Positions 1 through 8,657 of a DNA stretch of 64,000 nt are shown here, piece after piece. Every line of letters begins with the position of its first letter. The stretch's first letter is position 1. Below the pieces are notes generated by a model. It was not told where the DNA came from and did not search any database. It saw only the letters and a program-made list of their open reading frames with translations. A program made the translations under genes and the position numbers. The stretch is from Amphritea japonica ATCC BAA-1530 (lineage in GTDB: Bacteria; Pseudomonadota; Gammaproteobacteria; Pseudomonadales; Balneatricaceae): NCBI RefSeq assembly GCF_016592435.1, contig NZ_AP014545.1:496001-560000 (forward strand), in the 5' to 3' direction.

Positions 1-373
1 TATGCCCATTGTAGATACCCTGCAATTCTTTCAGGGTAACATTAGTAATTGGTTGGTTTTTATTCGTAATAAAAATTAACGCAGTATTTGCATAATGAAG
101 TGAATGTAGACCCAGGAGTGCTTCCTTCTGGCTTAAAGGGCGTGACATCAGGCCAATATCTACACGCTGCGAAGACACGCCTCTGACGGCGCCTCCGCTG
201 CCGATACTGGGTAGTATTTTTATTCTGATGTTCGGATGTTGTTGGCTAAACTGGCGGGATAAAATTCTGAATGTTTCCAGATCGGCACCTGAGCCGCCAA
301 TAATAATAGATTCTGCAGCACTGAGAGGCAGTACCGTCAGGCACAAAAGAGTGAAGGCCAATGTTTTCAGCAT
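1..373 (-). CDS. Periplasmic phosphate-type substrate-binding protein (partial, 3' end off the window)
   Basis: Read on the minus strand from the ATG at 371-373, this gives an N-terminal signal peptide (MLKTLAFTLLCLTVLPLSAA) and then a PstS-like start: a GGSGAD segment, an IGSGGAVRGV segment resembling the phosphate-binding SGG loop, and RVDIGLMSRPLS, typical of the PBP2 phosphate-binding family. About 124 residues are present and the rest lies beyond base 1. Such proteins bind phosphate or a similar oxyanion in the periplasm. No other transporter gene is visible here, so it may equally be a stand-alone binding protein. The family is fairly clear; the ligand is inferred. Confidence 0.7.
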   Translation of the reverse strand, partial: MLKTLAFTLLCLTVLPLSAAESIIIGGSGADLETFRILSRQFSQQHPNIRIKILPSIGSGGAVRGVSSQRVDIGLMSRPLSQKEALLGLHSLHYANTALIFITNKNQPITNVTLKELQGIYNGH

Positions 374-669
374 GATAGACCGCTCATTAAGAATTAATGG
401 AGCCAGTGAACAGGTCCTTTGCGCTCAATTCTTTCCTATGGACTCCTTACTGTTTAATCATAGGCAATAAAATGATGAAAACATACAGAGATGTACCCAA
501 AATTAGTATGTTTTTTTCATTTAGCTCTTTTTTTTCATTGAGTTGTATTGATTGTTTTGTTTGAATATTCTACTGATTTTTTTAAGCGGTGGCCTGGTTA
601 GCGTTTTTAGCGGGACTAAGAATCAGCGAAGTAGCCTCGATTCTTTTTTTAAGTGTCACTGCTGCGAAA
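374..669. other. Intergenic region with no recognisable gene
   Basis: This AT-rich spacer separates two minus-strand genes and holds several T-runs. A 7-bp stem followed by a T-run reads on the plus strand at 618-650, although no plus-strand gene ends there. Short plus-strand frames crossing it show no coding character. The promoter of the binding-protein gene should lie near 380-480, but no convincing boxes were found. Confidence 0.5.
618..650 (+). terminator. Orphan terminator-like hairpin
   Basis: AAGAATC (618-624) pairs with GATTCTT (639-645), followed by a T-run to 650. The orientation is plus-strand, but the nearest genes on both sides are minus-strand. It could be chance, or the end of an unannotated plus-strand transcript. 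Confidence 0.3.
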
Positions 670-1827
670 CTACCCCCCGGGTAAGTGACTCAACATCGCC
701 CGGCGAATTCTATCGACTGCTTCAACAACCATGCTTCGGGTGCAACCGAAATTTAGCCGCATAAAACGGTCATCACCGAAATCTCTGCCCGGTGACATAC
801 CCACCCCCGCTTGTTCAAAAAAGTGGGCGGGGTTTTCCAGTTTAGCGGCGGATACATCGATCCAGGCCAGGTAAGTGGCTTCCACCTGATTGAGTTTTAA
901 TCCGGGGATTTGATTGATCTCTTTGACCAGGTAGTCCCGGTTGCCCTTGAGGTAGTCCAGTTGTTGTTGGTGCCAGTCTTCCCCTTCTTTATAGGCGGCC
1001 AGGGTGGCGGTATAACCAAGCAGATTGACGTCGGGCACTATTCCCTTTCGGACTTGCTGAAACTGTTTGCGCAGCGCTGCATCGGGGATTATAGCGAAAG
1101 AGCAACCCAATCCTGCGATGTTGAATGTCTTGCTGGGCGCCATGAGCGTGATCGATTTTGCTGCAATGTCAGTGTTCAGTGATGCCAGCGGAATATGTTG
1201 GCGTCCTGGTTCCAGAATCAGGTCACAGTGAATTTCATCAGAGCAGACGGCCAGATCATGTTTTAGACAAATATCGCTTAGTTTCTCAAGCTCAGCTCGT
1301 GTATAAACGGTACCGCCAGGGTTATGGGGGTTGCAGAACAGCAGCAGAGAGGTGGTGTTGGTAATGGCTTGCTCAAGAGCCTCAAAGTCGATCACCCAGC
1401 GTTGCTCGTGTTCAACCATCGGAATGCTAATCAGTCTTCTATCAGAGAGTCGTGGAGCTGACATAAAGGGTGGGTAGACCGGTTTAGCGGTAGCCACTTC
1501 GTCCTGGCTAACTCCTACACTGCGGCAGGCAAGATTGAGCCCGCACACCAGTCCGGGTAACCAGACTAACCAATCGGCCTGAATCGTCCAGTGGTATTGC
1601 GCTTGCATTCGTTCGATAATCAATTGATTGAGTTCGGCCGGCGTATTGGTATAGCCAAAGATGCCATGGTCTACTCTGGTCTGTAGCGCTTCGATTACGG
1701 CAGCGGGTGCCATAAAATCCGTATCAGCCACCCACATAGGCAGAATATCGGTGTCTCGGTATTTTTCCCATTTCTGACTGGAGGTGGTGTGGCGGTCGAT
1801 CGGTTGATCGAAGCGATCACTATTCAT
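670..1827 (-). CDS. patB: PatB/MalY-type cysteine-S-conjugate beta-lyase (PLP aminotransferase fold)
   Basis: This 385-residue fold-type I PLP enzyme belongs to the MalY/PatB family, cytosolic C-S lyases that cleave cystathionine or cysteine conjugates to pyruvate, ammonia and a thiol. Family marks are LPMWVADTDF near the N terminus (29-38), NPHNPGG (166-172), SDEIHCDL (196-203) and the PLP lysine in APSKTFNIAG (Lys233). The C-terminal FMRLNFGC carries the carboxylate-binding arginine. The length matches the family. An AAAGGGA-like ribosome site precedes the ATG. It is monocistronic; leuA diverges upstream. The exact substrate cannot be told from sequence. Confidence 0.85.
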   Translation of the reverse strand: MNSDRFDQPIDRHTTSSQKWEKYRDTDILPMWVADTDFMAPAAVIEALQTRVDHGIFGYTNTPAELNQLIIERMQAQYHWTIQADWLVWLPGLVCGLNLACRSVGVSQDEVATAKPVYPPFMSAPRLSDRRLISIPMVEHEQRWVIDFEALEQAITNTTSLLLFCNPHNPGGTVYTRAELEKLSDICLKHDLAVCSDEIHCDLILEPGRQHIPLASLNTDIAAKSITLMAPSKTFNIAGLGCSFAIIPDAALRKQFQQVRKGIVPDVNLLGYTATLAAYKEGEDWHQQQLDYLKGNRDYLVKEINQIPGLKLNQVEATYLAWIDVSAAKLENPAHFFEQAGVGMSPGRDFGDDRFMRLNFGCTRSMVVEAVDRIRRAMLSHLPGG

Positions 1828-1882
1828 TCGCTGAATCCCTTTAATTTAGCGGCTAAGAGACAGATATTTGTACGTCATTGAG

Positions 1883-1910
1883 TTGCAAATAGCCATCAGG
1901 AAGTTATATT
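1883..1910 (+). promoter_or_regulatory. Candidate sigma-70 promoter upstream of leuA
   Basis: TTGCAA (1883-1888) and TATATT (1905-1910) are separated by 16 bases, about 160 bases before leuA. A second AT-rich -10-like stretch lies near 1919-1950. No leucine-rich leader peptide or attenuator was recognised between here and leuA. Confidence 0.35.
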
Positions 1911-2072
1911 AGGCGATAATAGATAATATAGCGGCTATCGTCATAATATCAGATGTTTTTTGTTCTTTATTGACGGATAGTTGTTCACCTGCCGCGCTCG
2001 TTTTCGGCAAATCATCACAGTCTTTTAGCGACACCAAAGCAGTGTCAGCCAATCAGTTTCTGGAGTCCGGTC

Positions 2073-3611
2073 ATGACCGATAATAATCGTGTAATAATTT
2101 TTGATACTACCTTGCGTGATGGTGAGCAGAGCCCCGGCGCATCCATGACCCGTGAAGAGAAACTGCGCATTGCTAAACAGCTAGAAAAGATGCGGGTTGA
2201 TGTTATCGAAGCTGGTTTTGCTATTGCTTCACCGGGTGATTTTGAATCGGTTAAGTCGATCGCCGATACGATTCAGGACAGTACCATCTGCTCGCTTTCC
2301 CGTGCACTGGATGCCGATATAGACCGTGCAGGTGAAGCGCTGGTGAATGCCAGTTCTGGTCGTATTCATACCTTTATCGCAACTTCGCCAATTCATATGA
2401 AATATAAACTGCAGATGGATCCTGACAAAGTAGTGGAGCAGGCGGTCTATGCGGTTAAGCGGGCGCGTAATCTGGTCAGTGATGTGGAATTCTCACTGGA
2501 AGATGCAAGCCGTTCAGAGCTGGATTTTATGTGTCGGATTATTGAGAAAGTGATCGATGCAGGTGCCCGTACTATTAATATTCCGGATACTGTTGGCTAT
2601 GCGGTGCCGGAAGAGTTCGGTTTTACTATTAAGCAGTTGCTGGAGCGGATTCCAAACGCTGACAAGGCCATTTTCTCAGTTCACTGCCATAATGATCTCG
2701 GTCTGGCGGTTGCTAACTCGCTATCGGCGGTGAGCTTTGGCGCGCGGCAGGTAGAGTGTACGATTAACGGCCTGGGAGAGCGCGCAGGCAACGCGTCGCT
2801 GGAAGAGGTTGTGATGGCACTGCGCACCCGTCAGGATGTGTTAGGGCTGCATACCGGTATCGATACCACTCAGATCGTCCCAGCATCCCGACTGGTTTCC
2901 AGTGTGACCGGTTTCCCGGTACAGCCTAATAAGGCTATTGTTGGCGCTAATGCTTTTGCTCATGAGTCCGGGATTCATCAGGATGGTGTACTGAAACACC
3001 GTGAAACCTACGAAATTATGACCGCTCAGGATGTTGGCTGGAACGCAAACAAGATGGTAATGGGCAAACACTCGGGACGTAGTGCTTTCCGTGCTCGTTT
3101 GGAAGAGCTGGGTACAACATTTGAATCAGATGCTGAGCTGAATACTGCGTTCGCTCGATTTAAAGATCTGGCGGATAAGAAACATGAGATCTTTGATGAA
3201 GATCTGCAGGCGCTGGTCAGCGATACCCGTGCTTCACACTATGAGAAATTTATGCTGAGCAGCTTGTCGGTGACTTCGCAGACAGGAGAAACGCCGTTAG
3301 CGAAAGTGACGGTTTCCATGAATGATGTGGAGCAGACTTCAGAAGCAGATGGTAGCGGCCCGGTTGATGCTGCGTTTAAAGCGATTGAATCGATTGTTCA
3401 GTCAGGTGCATCACTGGAGCTTTATTCGGTAAATGCGATTACCAGTGGTACCGATTCTCAGGGTGAGGTGACAGTGAGGCTAGAGAAGGGAGGCCGGATC
3501 GTCAATGGCCTGGGAGCGGACACCGATATCATCATTGCGTCGGCTAAGGCTTATATTCATGCACTGAACATGCTTGAATCTACTGAAGAGAAAGCACATC
3601 CACAAGTGTGA
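2073..3611 (+). CDS. leuA: 2-isopropylmalate synthase
   Basis: LeuA condenses acetyl-CoA with 2-ketoisovalerate, the first committed step of leucine synthesis. At 512 residues it has the length of the E. coli-type enzyme. The TIM barrel begins with [15 protein letters not shown] (metal ligand Asp11, catalytic Arg15) and carries the metal-binding HCHND (His204, His206) and [13 protein letters not shown]. After the linker helices the C-terminal region (about 390-512) is the leucine-responsive regulatory domain. GGAG lies 8 bases before the ATG. leuB, leuC and leuD are not next to it, so leucine genes are dispersed. The downstream gene starts 46 bases later with no terminator between. Confidence 0.96.
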   Translation: MTDNNRVIIFDTTLRDGEQSPGASMTREEKLRIAKQLEKMRVDVIEAGFAIASPGDFESVKSIADTIQDSTICSLSRALDADIDRAGEALVNASSGRIHTFIATSPIHMKYKLQMDPDKVVEQAVYAVKRARNLVSDVEFSLEDASRSELDFMCRIIEKVIDAGARTINIPDTVGYAVPEEFGFTIKQLLERIPNADKAIFSVHCHNDLGLAVANSLSAVSFGARQVECTINGLGERAGNASLEEVVMALRTRQDVLGLHTGIDTTQIVPASRLVSSVTGFPVQPNKAIVGANAFAHESGIHQDGVLKHRETYEIMTAQDVGWNANKMVMGKHSGRSAFRARLEELGTTFESDAELNTAFARFKDLADKKHEIFDEDLQALVSDTRASHYEKFMLSSLSVTSQTGETPLAKVTVSMNDVEQTSEADGSGPVDAAFKAIESIVQSGASLELYSVNAITSGTDSQGEVTVRLEKGGRIVNGLGADTDIIIASAKAYIHALNMLESTEEKAHPQV

Positions 3612-3657
3612 GTAGCGTTTCAATTAGGCTCATACGTTAACTAAAGGGCAACAGTAT

Positions 3658-4596
3658 ATGGAGCAGTCACTGCGACATCAGTATCTGGAAACGATGGGCA
3701 TTGTCAGCTGGTTGCCGCGTCGTCAGTTACCCGGTGCCCGACCGACGCCCGATTGGGTTTGGGAATACTGTTGGCCTGAAGATGAGTCTTCTCAATCATC
3801 AGAGAAAGGCAAGACAGCGACCGCTTCCTTCGTTAATCCTGCTGATCGAGCCATTGCGGCGAAGCAAGCCCGGGCTGAACTGAGCGCTAGTTTTGATGCC
3901 CCGGCCAGAAAGACCGTACCAGAAAAAGCGGCAGCGACCCCTGCTGCTAGTACGCCACAACCGGTTCGCTCGCCGGAGTCAGCCCCTAAGCCAGTCGCTG
4001 AGGTGGTCGAAGGGTTGGCCGTTGTGGCCCAGCCGGAGGTGGTAGCGATTGATCTGCCTGAACCGGCAGAGCAGACTGAGCAATCGCCCTTTAAATTGGC
4101 GTTTATGGCTTATCAGGACTGTCTGGTTATTGATTCGCTGCCGCCGGTATCTTCTGCAACCCGGCAAGGAAGCGCTCAGGCGGATGCTCATCATCAGATT
4201 TTGTTAGATAAAATTCTTCGCTCTATCGGGTTTGTTGGCGGAAGTGCGACTGATTATTACACGCTTCCCTGGCCGATGTTTGCCAGCAAATCACTGGATC
4301 AGGGTGCGGAGCAGGCACGCCTTACGGTGCAGCATAAACTGAAGAAAAGCTTAGAGAAAAACGCGGTTAAAACGGTGCTGCTACTGGGTGAATCAGCTGC
4401 TCAGATGGTGCTTGAACGAGAGGAATCGTTAGAGCAGCTGAGAGGGATGCTGTTCAGCCTGCGCTCCGATGTCAAAACGCTGGCCAGTGCAAGCCTGACG
4501 GAGATGATGATGTTGCCGGGCTGTAAGCGAGAGGTCTGGAGTGACCTTCAACCGTTGCTGGATCATCTGCAACAGACCTTTATCATTGATGAATGA
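3658..4596 (+). CDS. holD: HolD-like DNA polymerase III psi subunit with long Pro/Ala linker
   Basis: The N terminus (QYLETMGIVSWLPRRQLPGA, residues 8-27) matches the pattern of E. coli HolD (LGI-x2-W-x2-RRP-GA), the peptide that binds the chi subunit of the clamp loader. Residues 45-140 are a low-complexity Ala/Pro/Glu/Lys linker. The rest (about 145-312) looks like a compact alpha/beta domain with VKTVLLLGESAAQMVL. The gene overlaps rimI by 8 bases, the same holD-rimI pairing as in E. coli. At 312 residues it is more than twice the E. coli psi length (137), so the C-terminal half may do more than bridge chi to the clamp loader. Identification rests on the N-terminal motif and synteny. Confidence 0.65.
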   Translation: MEQSLRHQYLETMGIVSWLPRRQLPGARPTPDWVWEYCWPEDESSQSSEKGKTATASFVNPADRAIAAKQARAELSASFDAPARKTVPEKAAATPAASTPQPVRSPESAPKPVAEVVEGLAVVAQPEVVAIDLPEPAEQTEQSPFKLAFMAYQDCLVIDSLPPVSSATRQGSAQADAHHQILLDKILRSIGFVGGSATDYYTLPWPMFASKSLDQGAEQARLTVQHKLKKSLEKNAVKTVLLLGESAAQMVLEREESLEQLRGMLFSLRSDVKTLASASLTEMMMLPGCKREVWSDLQPLLDHLQQTFIIDE

Positions 4597-5059
4597 TGCT
4601 CTCCTGCGCCAGCTGACCGTTGATGATCTGCCCGCGCTTGCTGAGCTGGAAGCCAACTGCTTTAACCCGCCATGGTCCGATAGTCAGCTACACTCGTATA
4701 TAGTAAGTGCACGTTGTTTATCTGTTGGGCTATGGCAGGATGGGCAGTTAGGCTGTTTTGCCATGCTATCAACGGTATTAGATGAAGCTGAGTTACTGCA
4801 GATAGCTGTACGCACGGATTTGCGGGGGCGAGGATTGGCAGGCCGTGTGCTTCAATTTGCCCATCAACAACTACAGCAACGGGGTATTGTTCGAAATATG
4901 CTCGAAGTGCGCAGCTCAAATGCGCCAGCGATAAGCCTTTATCGACGCCTGGGTTATCAACAAGATGGTGTAAGAAAAGGCTATTATCCGACCGCAACTG
5001 GTCGGGAAGATGCTGTTCTAATGAGCTGTAACAATCTTAACGAGTCTTTAGCGGAGTAG
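4589..5059 (+). CDS. rimI: Ribosomal protein S18 alanine N-acetyltransferase (GNAT)
   Basis: RimI acetylates the N-terminal alanine of ribosomal protein S18. The frame is open from 4541, but the ATG at 4589, overlapping the holD stop by 8 bases, gives the expected 156-residue protein starting MNDALLRQLTVDDLPAL. GNAT marks are the acetyl-CoA loop RGRGLA (79-84), LEVRSSN, and the terminal SLYRRLGYQQDGVRKGYY, which contains the RimI-type catalytic Glu and Tyr. It is translationally coupled to the HolD-like gene. Other GNAT substrates cannot be excluded, but context and motifs fit RimI well. Confidence 0.88.
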   Translation: MNDALLRQLTVDDLPALAELEANCFNPPWSDSQLHSYIVSARCLSVGLWQDGQLGCFAMLSTVLDEAELLQIAVRTDLRGRGLAGRVLQFAHQQLQQRGIVRNMLEVRSSNAPAISLYRRLGYQQDGVRKGYYPTATGREDAVLMSCNNLNESLAE

Positions 5060-5090
5060 TATCAGCAGAGTCTCATATACGGGTTCCGAT

Positions 5091-5759
5091 ATGAGTTTAA
5101 CGATCGATCTGATCAGTGGCTTTTGGTTCTGGTTTGCCCAGGTGGGTTATTTTGTGCTGCTTGGTGTGGCGCTCTGGTTCGCCCCCTGGTCGACCCTATT
5201 TAGTAGTCGACAACTCCAGCACCTGTTTCTTGGTACGACTGTTGGTTTGATGCTGCTGTGGCAAATGCGCGCGGGGATCTCTCCTGGGTTGGGGATTCAC
5301 TTTCTCGGAGTCACTGTACTGACACTGATGTTTGGCTGGGACCTTGCGATTCTTTCAGCGAGTCTGGCGCTGCTCGGTACAACACTATTTGGGAACGAAA
5401 GCTGGAATGGGTTTGCTATAAACGGGCTATGTACCGTCGTGATACCCGCATTGGTAAGCTATGGAGTTCTGCGGTTGGTTGAAGCCAGACTGCCCGCCAA
5501 CTTTTTTATCTATCTGCTTCTTTGTGCATTTCTGGGCGCCGGGGTGGCAACGCTTTGTGGCGGGCTGAGCATGAGTTTTCTTCTCTGGATCAGTGATGTC
5601 TACAGTGGTGAGAAAATTTATCAGGAATATATCCAGATATTACCATTGATTATGTTTCCTGAGGGGCTGTTGAACGGCATTATTATGACCGGAATGATGG
5701 TTTTTTATCCTGATTGGATTCGCACGTTCGATGCTAAAAAATATATCGATGATCAATAA
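5091..5759 (+). CDS. CbiM-like (energy-coupling factor) integral membrane protein
   Basis: This 222-residue inner-membrane protein has about six hydrophobic segments (roughly 10-30, 45-60, 70-95, 108-128, 137-165, 180-208). LGIHFLGVTVLTLMFGWDLAIL and LIMFPEGLLNGIIMTGMMVFY resemble the CbiM/ECF permease family (PF01891), whose members take up cobalt, nickel or other small solutes. The N terminus lacks a clear metal-binding MHI motif, and no CbiN, CbiQ or ATPase partner lies nearby. It may be a stand-alone member. It runs tail-to-tail with the response regulator gene, only 8 bases apart. The substrate is unknown. Confidence 0.55.
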   Translation: MSLTIDLISGFWFWFAQVGYFVLLGVALWFAPWSTLFSSRQLQHLFLGTTVGLMLLWQMRAGISPGLGIHFLGVTVLTLMFGWDLAILSASLALLGTTLFGNESWNGFAINGLCTVVIPALVSYGVLRLVEARLPANFFIYLLLCAFLGAGVATLCGGLSMSFLLWISDVYSGEKIYQEYIQILPLIMFPEGLLNGIIMTGMMVFYPDWIRTFDAKKYIDDQ

Positions 5760-5767
5760 TAACCGTA

Positions 5768-6322
5768 TCAGTGTTCCTCTCTAACCGGTCGTTTTTGCAA
5801 TTTTCGCTGTAGGGTTCTTCGGTGCATCCCTAGCGCTCGAGCAGTGGCAGAAATATTCCCCTCATGCTCTGTGAGTACTTTTTGAATGTGTTCCCATTCG
5901 AGTCGCCCTACCGACATCGGTTTGTCCGCGATATCTATAGCCGGATCTGCATCTGTTGCTTGCAGTTTAGACAGGATCTGATCGGTATCGGCGGGTTTTG
6001 CGAGATAATCGGTAGCGCCCAGTTTAATGGCTTCTACAGCTGTCGAGATACTCGCGTAGCCGGTCAGAATCAGAATTTTAATAGCGGGATTGAGAGCTGT
6101 TAATCTGGGTACCAACGTGATGCCAGAGGCTCCCCCCATTTTAAGATCCAGCGTTGCCAGATCCGGTGTGAAATCTTCTAATAGGCTCACGGCTTGTTCG
6201 GCAGAACTGGCAATCGCTGTTTCGTAGCCACGTCTTTTAATGGCTTTACTCAGTACCCGGGAAAAGGTTTCGTCATCATCGACAATCAGAAACTTAAGCC
6301 TGGCGTCGTTATTAGTGTCCAT
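5768..6322 (-). CDS. regA: RegA/PrrA/RoxR-type response regulator
   Basis: This 184-residue two-domain regulator has a receiver domain (10-125) with acidic pocket DDD (15-17), phosphoacceptor Asp59 in ATLDLKMGG and Lys109 in LAKPA. A C-terminal Fis-type helix-turn-helix (about 145-180) contains GNISATARALGMHRRTLQRK. This short architecture without an AAA+ domain is that of RegA, PrrA, RoxR and ActR, global regulators of respiration and redox-dependent genes. The gene overlaps the downstream end of its kinase gene by 11 bases (kinase first, both minus strand), so the two are co-translated. Target genes cannot be deduced here. Confidence 0.88.
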   Translation of the reverse strand: MDTNNDARLKFLIVDDDETFSRVLSKAIKRRGYETAIASSAEQAVSLLEDFTPDLATLDLKMGGASGITLVPRLTALNPAIKILILTGYASISTAVEAIKLGATDYLAKPADTDQILSKLQATDADPAIDIADKPMSVGRLEWEHIQKVLTEHEGNISATARALGMHRRTLQRKLQKRPVREEH

Positions 6323-7586
6323 CAGTTTGAGACTCCTTGATGATAGGCAGTGTAACTTCGGTCAGGGTACCGCCCTCCGGGTGATTAAATAATCGGACTT
6401 CACCACCGTAACTGTCAAGCGCGGACGCAGTGAGGAATAGTCCGATGCCCAGCCCCTTTCCTTTCGTGGTAATGAAAGGGCTACCTAGTTTTTCAGCTTG
6501 TTCCAGCGGTATCCCGGGGCCTTGATCCCGGATAGTAAAGAGAATTTGCTGCAGATCTGAGGTTAACTTAATCTGCAGAGGTTCGCTGGAGGCGTCGGCG
6601 GCATTGTTAAGTAAATTAAGAAAAGCCTGCTGTAGAGGGATAGAGCTAAGAATATACGCCTCATTATTGAGCTCAATCACCGGGGGGCTAAAGGTAGCGG
6701 TGGGCCGTAACAGTAGCCAGCGGTCCAATATCTCCCCGAAAAAAAGCTCTGCAGGGAGTGGTCGAGCATCTTTTTGCTCCTGTTTTACTGATTCTGCCAG
6801 ATGCTTCAAGCGGTCAGTGCAGTTTTCAACCTGGGACTGCAGTAATTCAATATCTTCCAGTAGATCCTGATTATCGCTGTGATCCAGCTGCATCTCATGC
6901 AGGACGACGCGCATCGTGGCCAGGGGCGTTCCTATCTCATGGGCAGTGCCTGCAGCCATCGTTGCCAGCGATAACAATTGCTGATTACGAAGATTCAGTT
7001 CCCGGGTGCGGTTTAGTTTCAGTTCCTGACGTTGCAGGCTCTCTCTGATATTGACGACAAACCAGGTAATCAGTGCTGCAGTCAGAATGAAATTGACCCA
7101 CATGCCTGCCAAATGGAGATTGAGTAATGCCGTGGATTGATGCTGATGTCCAGTATCCGGTAGGTTGATAGGAATAAAGTACCGCATCAACACAGAGTAA
7201 CTGATAGTGACCAGCAACCCGGTAGCCCAGGTGAATTGTTTAGGTAGCGATGTTGCGCTGATAATCAGCGGGATGAGCAGTAACGCTGAGAAGGGATTCC
7301 CGACCCCCCCAACCTGGTAGAGCAGACATACATAAAAGGCGATATCAGCGACTAATTGAAAGAAAAATTCAAGCTGAGTCAGCGGCAGGGGCGAGCGGAG
7401 TCGCGTAAACGACAGCAAGTTAAGTAGTGCCATCGCTATCAGAGCAAATGAAATCAGCCAGAAATTGAGGCTGACATGCAACCCCAGATAGAGGTACAGC
7501 AGTAATCCGCTCTGGCCAAAAATGGTGACCGTACGGATATAACTGAGTTGCAGTAGCTGATGGCGGGTATCGCTGGTGTAGTTCAT
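6312..7586 (-). CDS. regB: RegB/PrrB/RoxS-type redox sensor histidine kinase
   Basis: This 424-residue membrane kinase has six hydrophobic segments in the first 180 residues, then a dimerisation domain with the H-box AAGTAHEIGTPLATMR (His216) and an ATPase domain (DQGPGIP, GKGLGIGLF). Two family-specific marks are conserved: GGVGNPF (93-99), which matches the GGxxNPF ubiquinone-binding motif of RegB, and Cys256 in QVENCTDRL, at the position of the RegB redox-active cysteine. Both quinone and thiol sensing are therefore plausible. The response regulator follows with an 11-base overlap. The 5' end faces a 200-base spacer shared with a divergent gene. Confidence 0.9.
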   Translation of the reverse strand: MNYTSDTRHQLLQLSYIRTVTIFGQSGLLLYLYLGLHVSLNFWLISFALIAMALLNLLSFTRLRSPLPLTQLEFFFQLVADIAFYVCLLYQVGGVGNPFSALLLIPLIISATSLPKQFTWATGLLVTISYSVLMRYFIPINLPDTGHQHQSTALLNLHLAGMWVNFILTAALITWFVVNIRESLQRQELKLNRTRELNLRNQQLLSLATMAAGTAHEIGTPLATMRVVLHEMQLDHSDNQDLLEDIELLQSQVENCTDRLKHLAESVKQEQKDARPLPAELFFGEILDRWLLLRPTATFSPPVIELNNEAYILSSIPLQQAFLNLLNNAADASSEPLQIKLTSDLQQILFTIRDQGPGIPLEQAEKLGSPFITTKGKGLGIGLFLTASALDSYGGEVRLFNHPEGGTLTEVTLPIIKESQTDGH

Positions 7587-7787
7587 ATCGTTAGCTTGGC
7601 AGAAAGCGAAATTATAACCAAGAGAGATGTATCATGGATGTGGCAGATTGTCGCACCATTATTACCTTAATGCTTGAAAGCAGAAGCGCTTCTTTGATAT
7701 TTTTGCGTCACCTTATACGACCTGCTCTCAGTCTGACAATCATTATGAATGATTAATTAAATGCTGAGACCTTAATCGGATCTGATT

Positions 7788-8432
7788 ATGGAACGTAGTA
7801 CGCTGTTAACATTGTTTCTCTCTTTACTGTCTCCGATGGGGGGCTCTAACAGTTACGCCCAGGGGCAGGCTGACTTGAGTTGCGGGGTAGATGAAGTGCC
7901 CGCGTATGTCATCTCTTACGACCATATTTTTACGCGATTAATTAATGAACAGCCCGATATGAAGGGGCGCCGGACAGTTATCGCGTCAATGGATACCCAT
8001 TATATTGAAGAAGTCGGGGAACAGTTGGATGTCCAGGCCAGGCGTCGTGGTGAAATACTATATAACCCGTATCGTAAAGAGCAGTGGGAAACCAACGAGG
8101 CTGTCTATACGTATCAGAATAATATGGCGCGTGTACGGTTACATGTGTCAGGTATAAAGAGTTCGGTTTCCTATAAGTTGCTATCAGAGGGAGACCCTGT
8201 TCGGGAAATCGCGGGTTATAAGTGCAATTGGCATGAAGTGGATATTGCAGGTGCTCAGAAAACCCAGGTTTGTCATGCGCTGTTTTACGGTTGGACCATT
8301 CCACTTTATACCCGAAAAATTTCTCAGGGGCGGGATGTCCTGTTTTCTGAGGCAACGGATATTTTCCCGCGTTGTATCAAGAGAGTGAGCTTATATGTTC
8401 CTGATGACAAACCCTGGAAGTTTTCAAAATGA
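7788..8432 (+). CDS. Predicted secreted protein of unknown function
   Basis: This 214-residue protein begins with a signal peptide ending near SYAQGQA (about residue 26), so it is probably periplasmic. The mature part has four cysteines (in DLSCGV, GYKCNWH, TQVCHAL and FPRCIKR) that could form two disulfides. I do not recognise a family. The pattern (IAGYKCNWHEV, then KTQVCHALFYG and plain beta-type stretches) resembles DUF4412-like periplasmic proteins, but only loosely. It stands alone between the regB promoter region and prfC. Confidence 0.7.
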   Translation: MERSTLLTLFLSLLSPMGGSNSYAQGQADLSCGVDEVPAYVISYDHIFTRLINEQPDMKGRRTVIASMDTHYIEEVGEQLDVQARRRGEILYNPYRKEQWETNEAVYTYQNNMARVRLHVSGIKSSVSYKLLSEGDPVREIAGYKCNWHEVDIAGAQKTQVCHALFYGWTIPLYTRKISQGRDVLFSEATDIFPRCIKRVSLYVPDDKPWKFSK

Positions 8433-8657
8433 GGTGGCTTTCATGCTTGAAATGGTTGGGGGGTGGCATAAGCGGATCAAGAGATGGCTATACGACCGGA
8501 TGGCATGGCGCAATTGACAAGTTTATTGTTGAATAGGGATCGGAAAAGGAGCTTTCGGTTGTGGATTGAAGGCTGATCGGCGAAAATAGCGCCCAATATA
8601 TTATTCTTGGCCATTGCCGGTTACTGGCAGGGCCCTTTTCAAAAAAACCGGATCTCT

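Noticed and set aside
552-764. Plus-strand 70-codon frame overlapping the patB end
   Set aside because: It has no ribosome site, runs into patB antisense and has no protein-like pattern.
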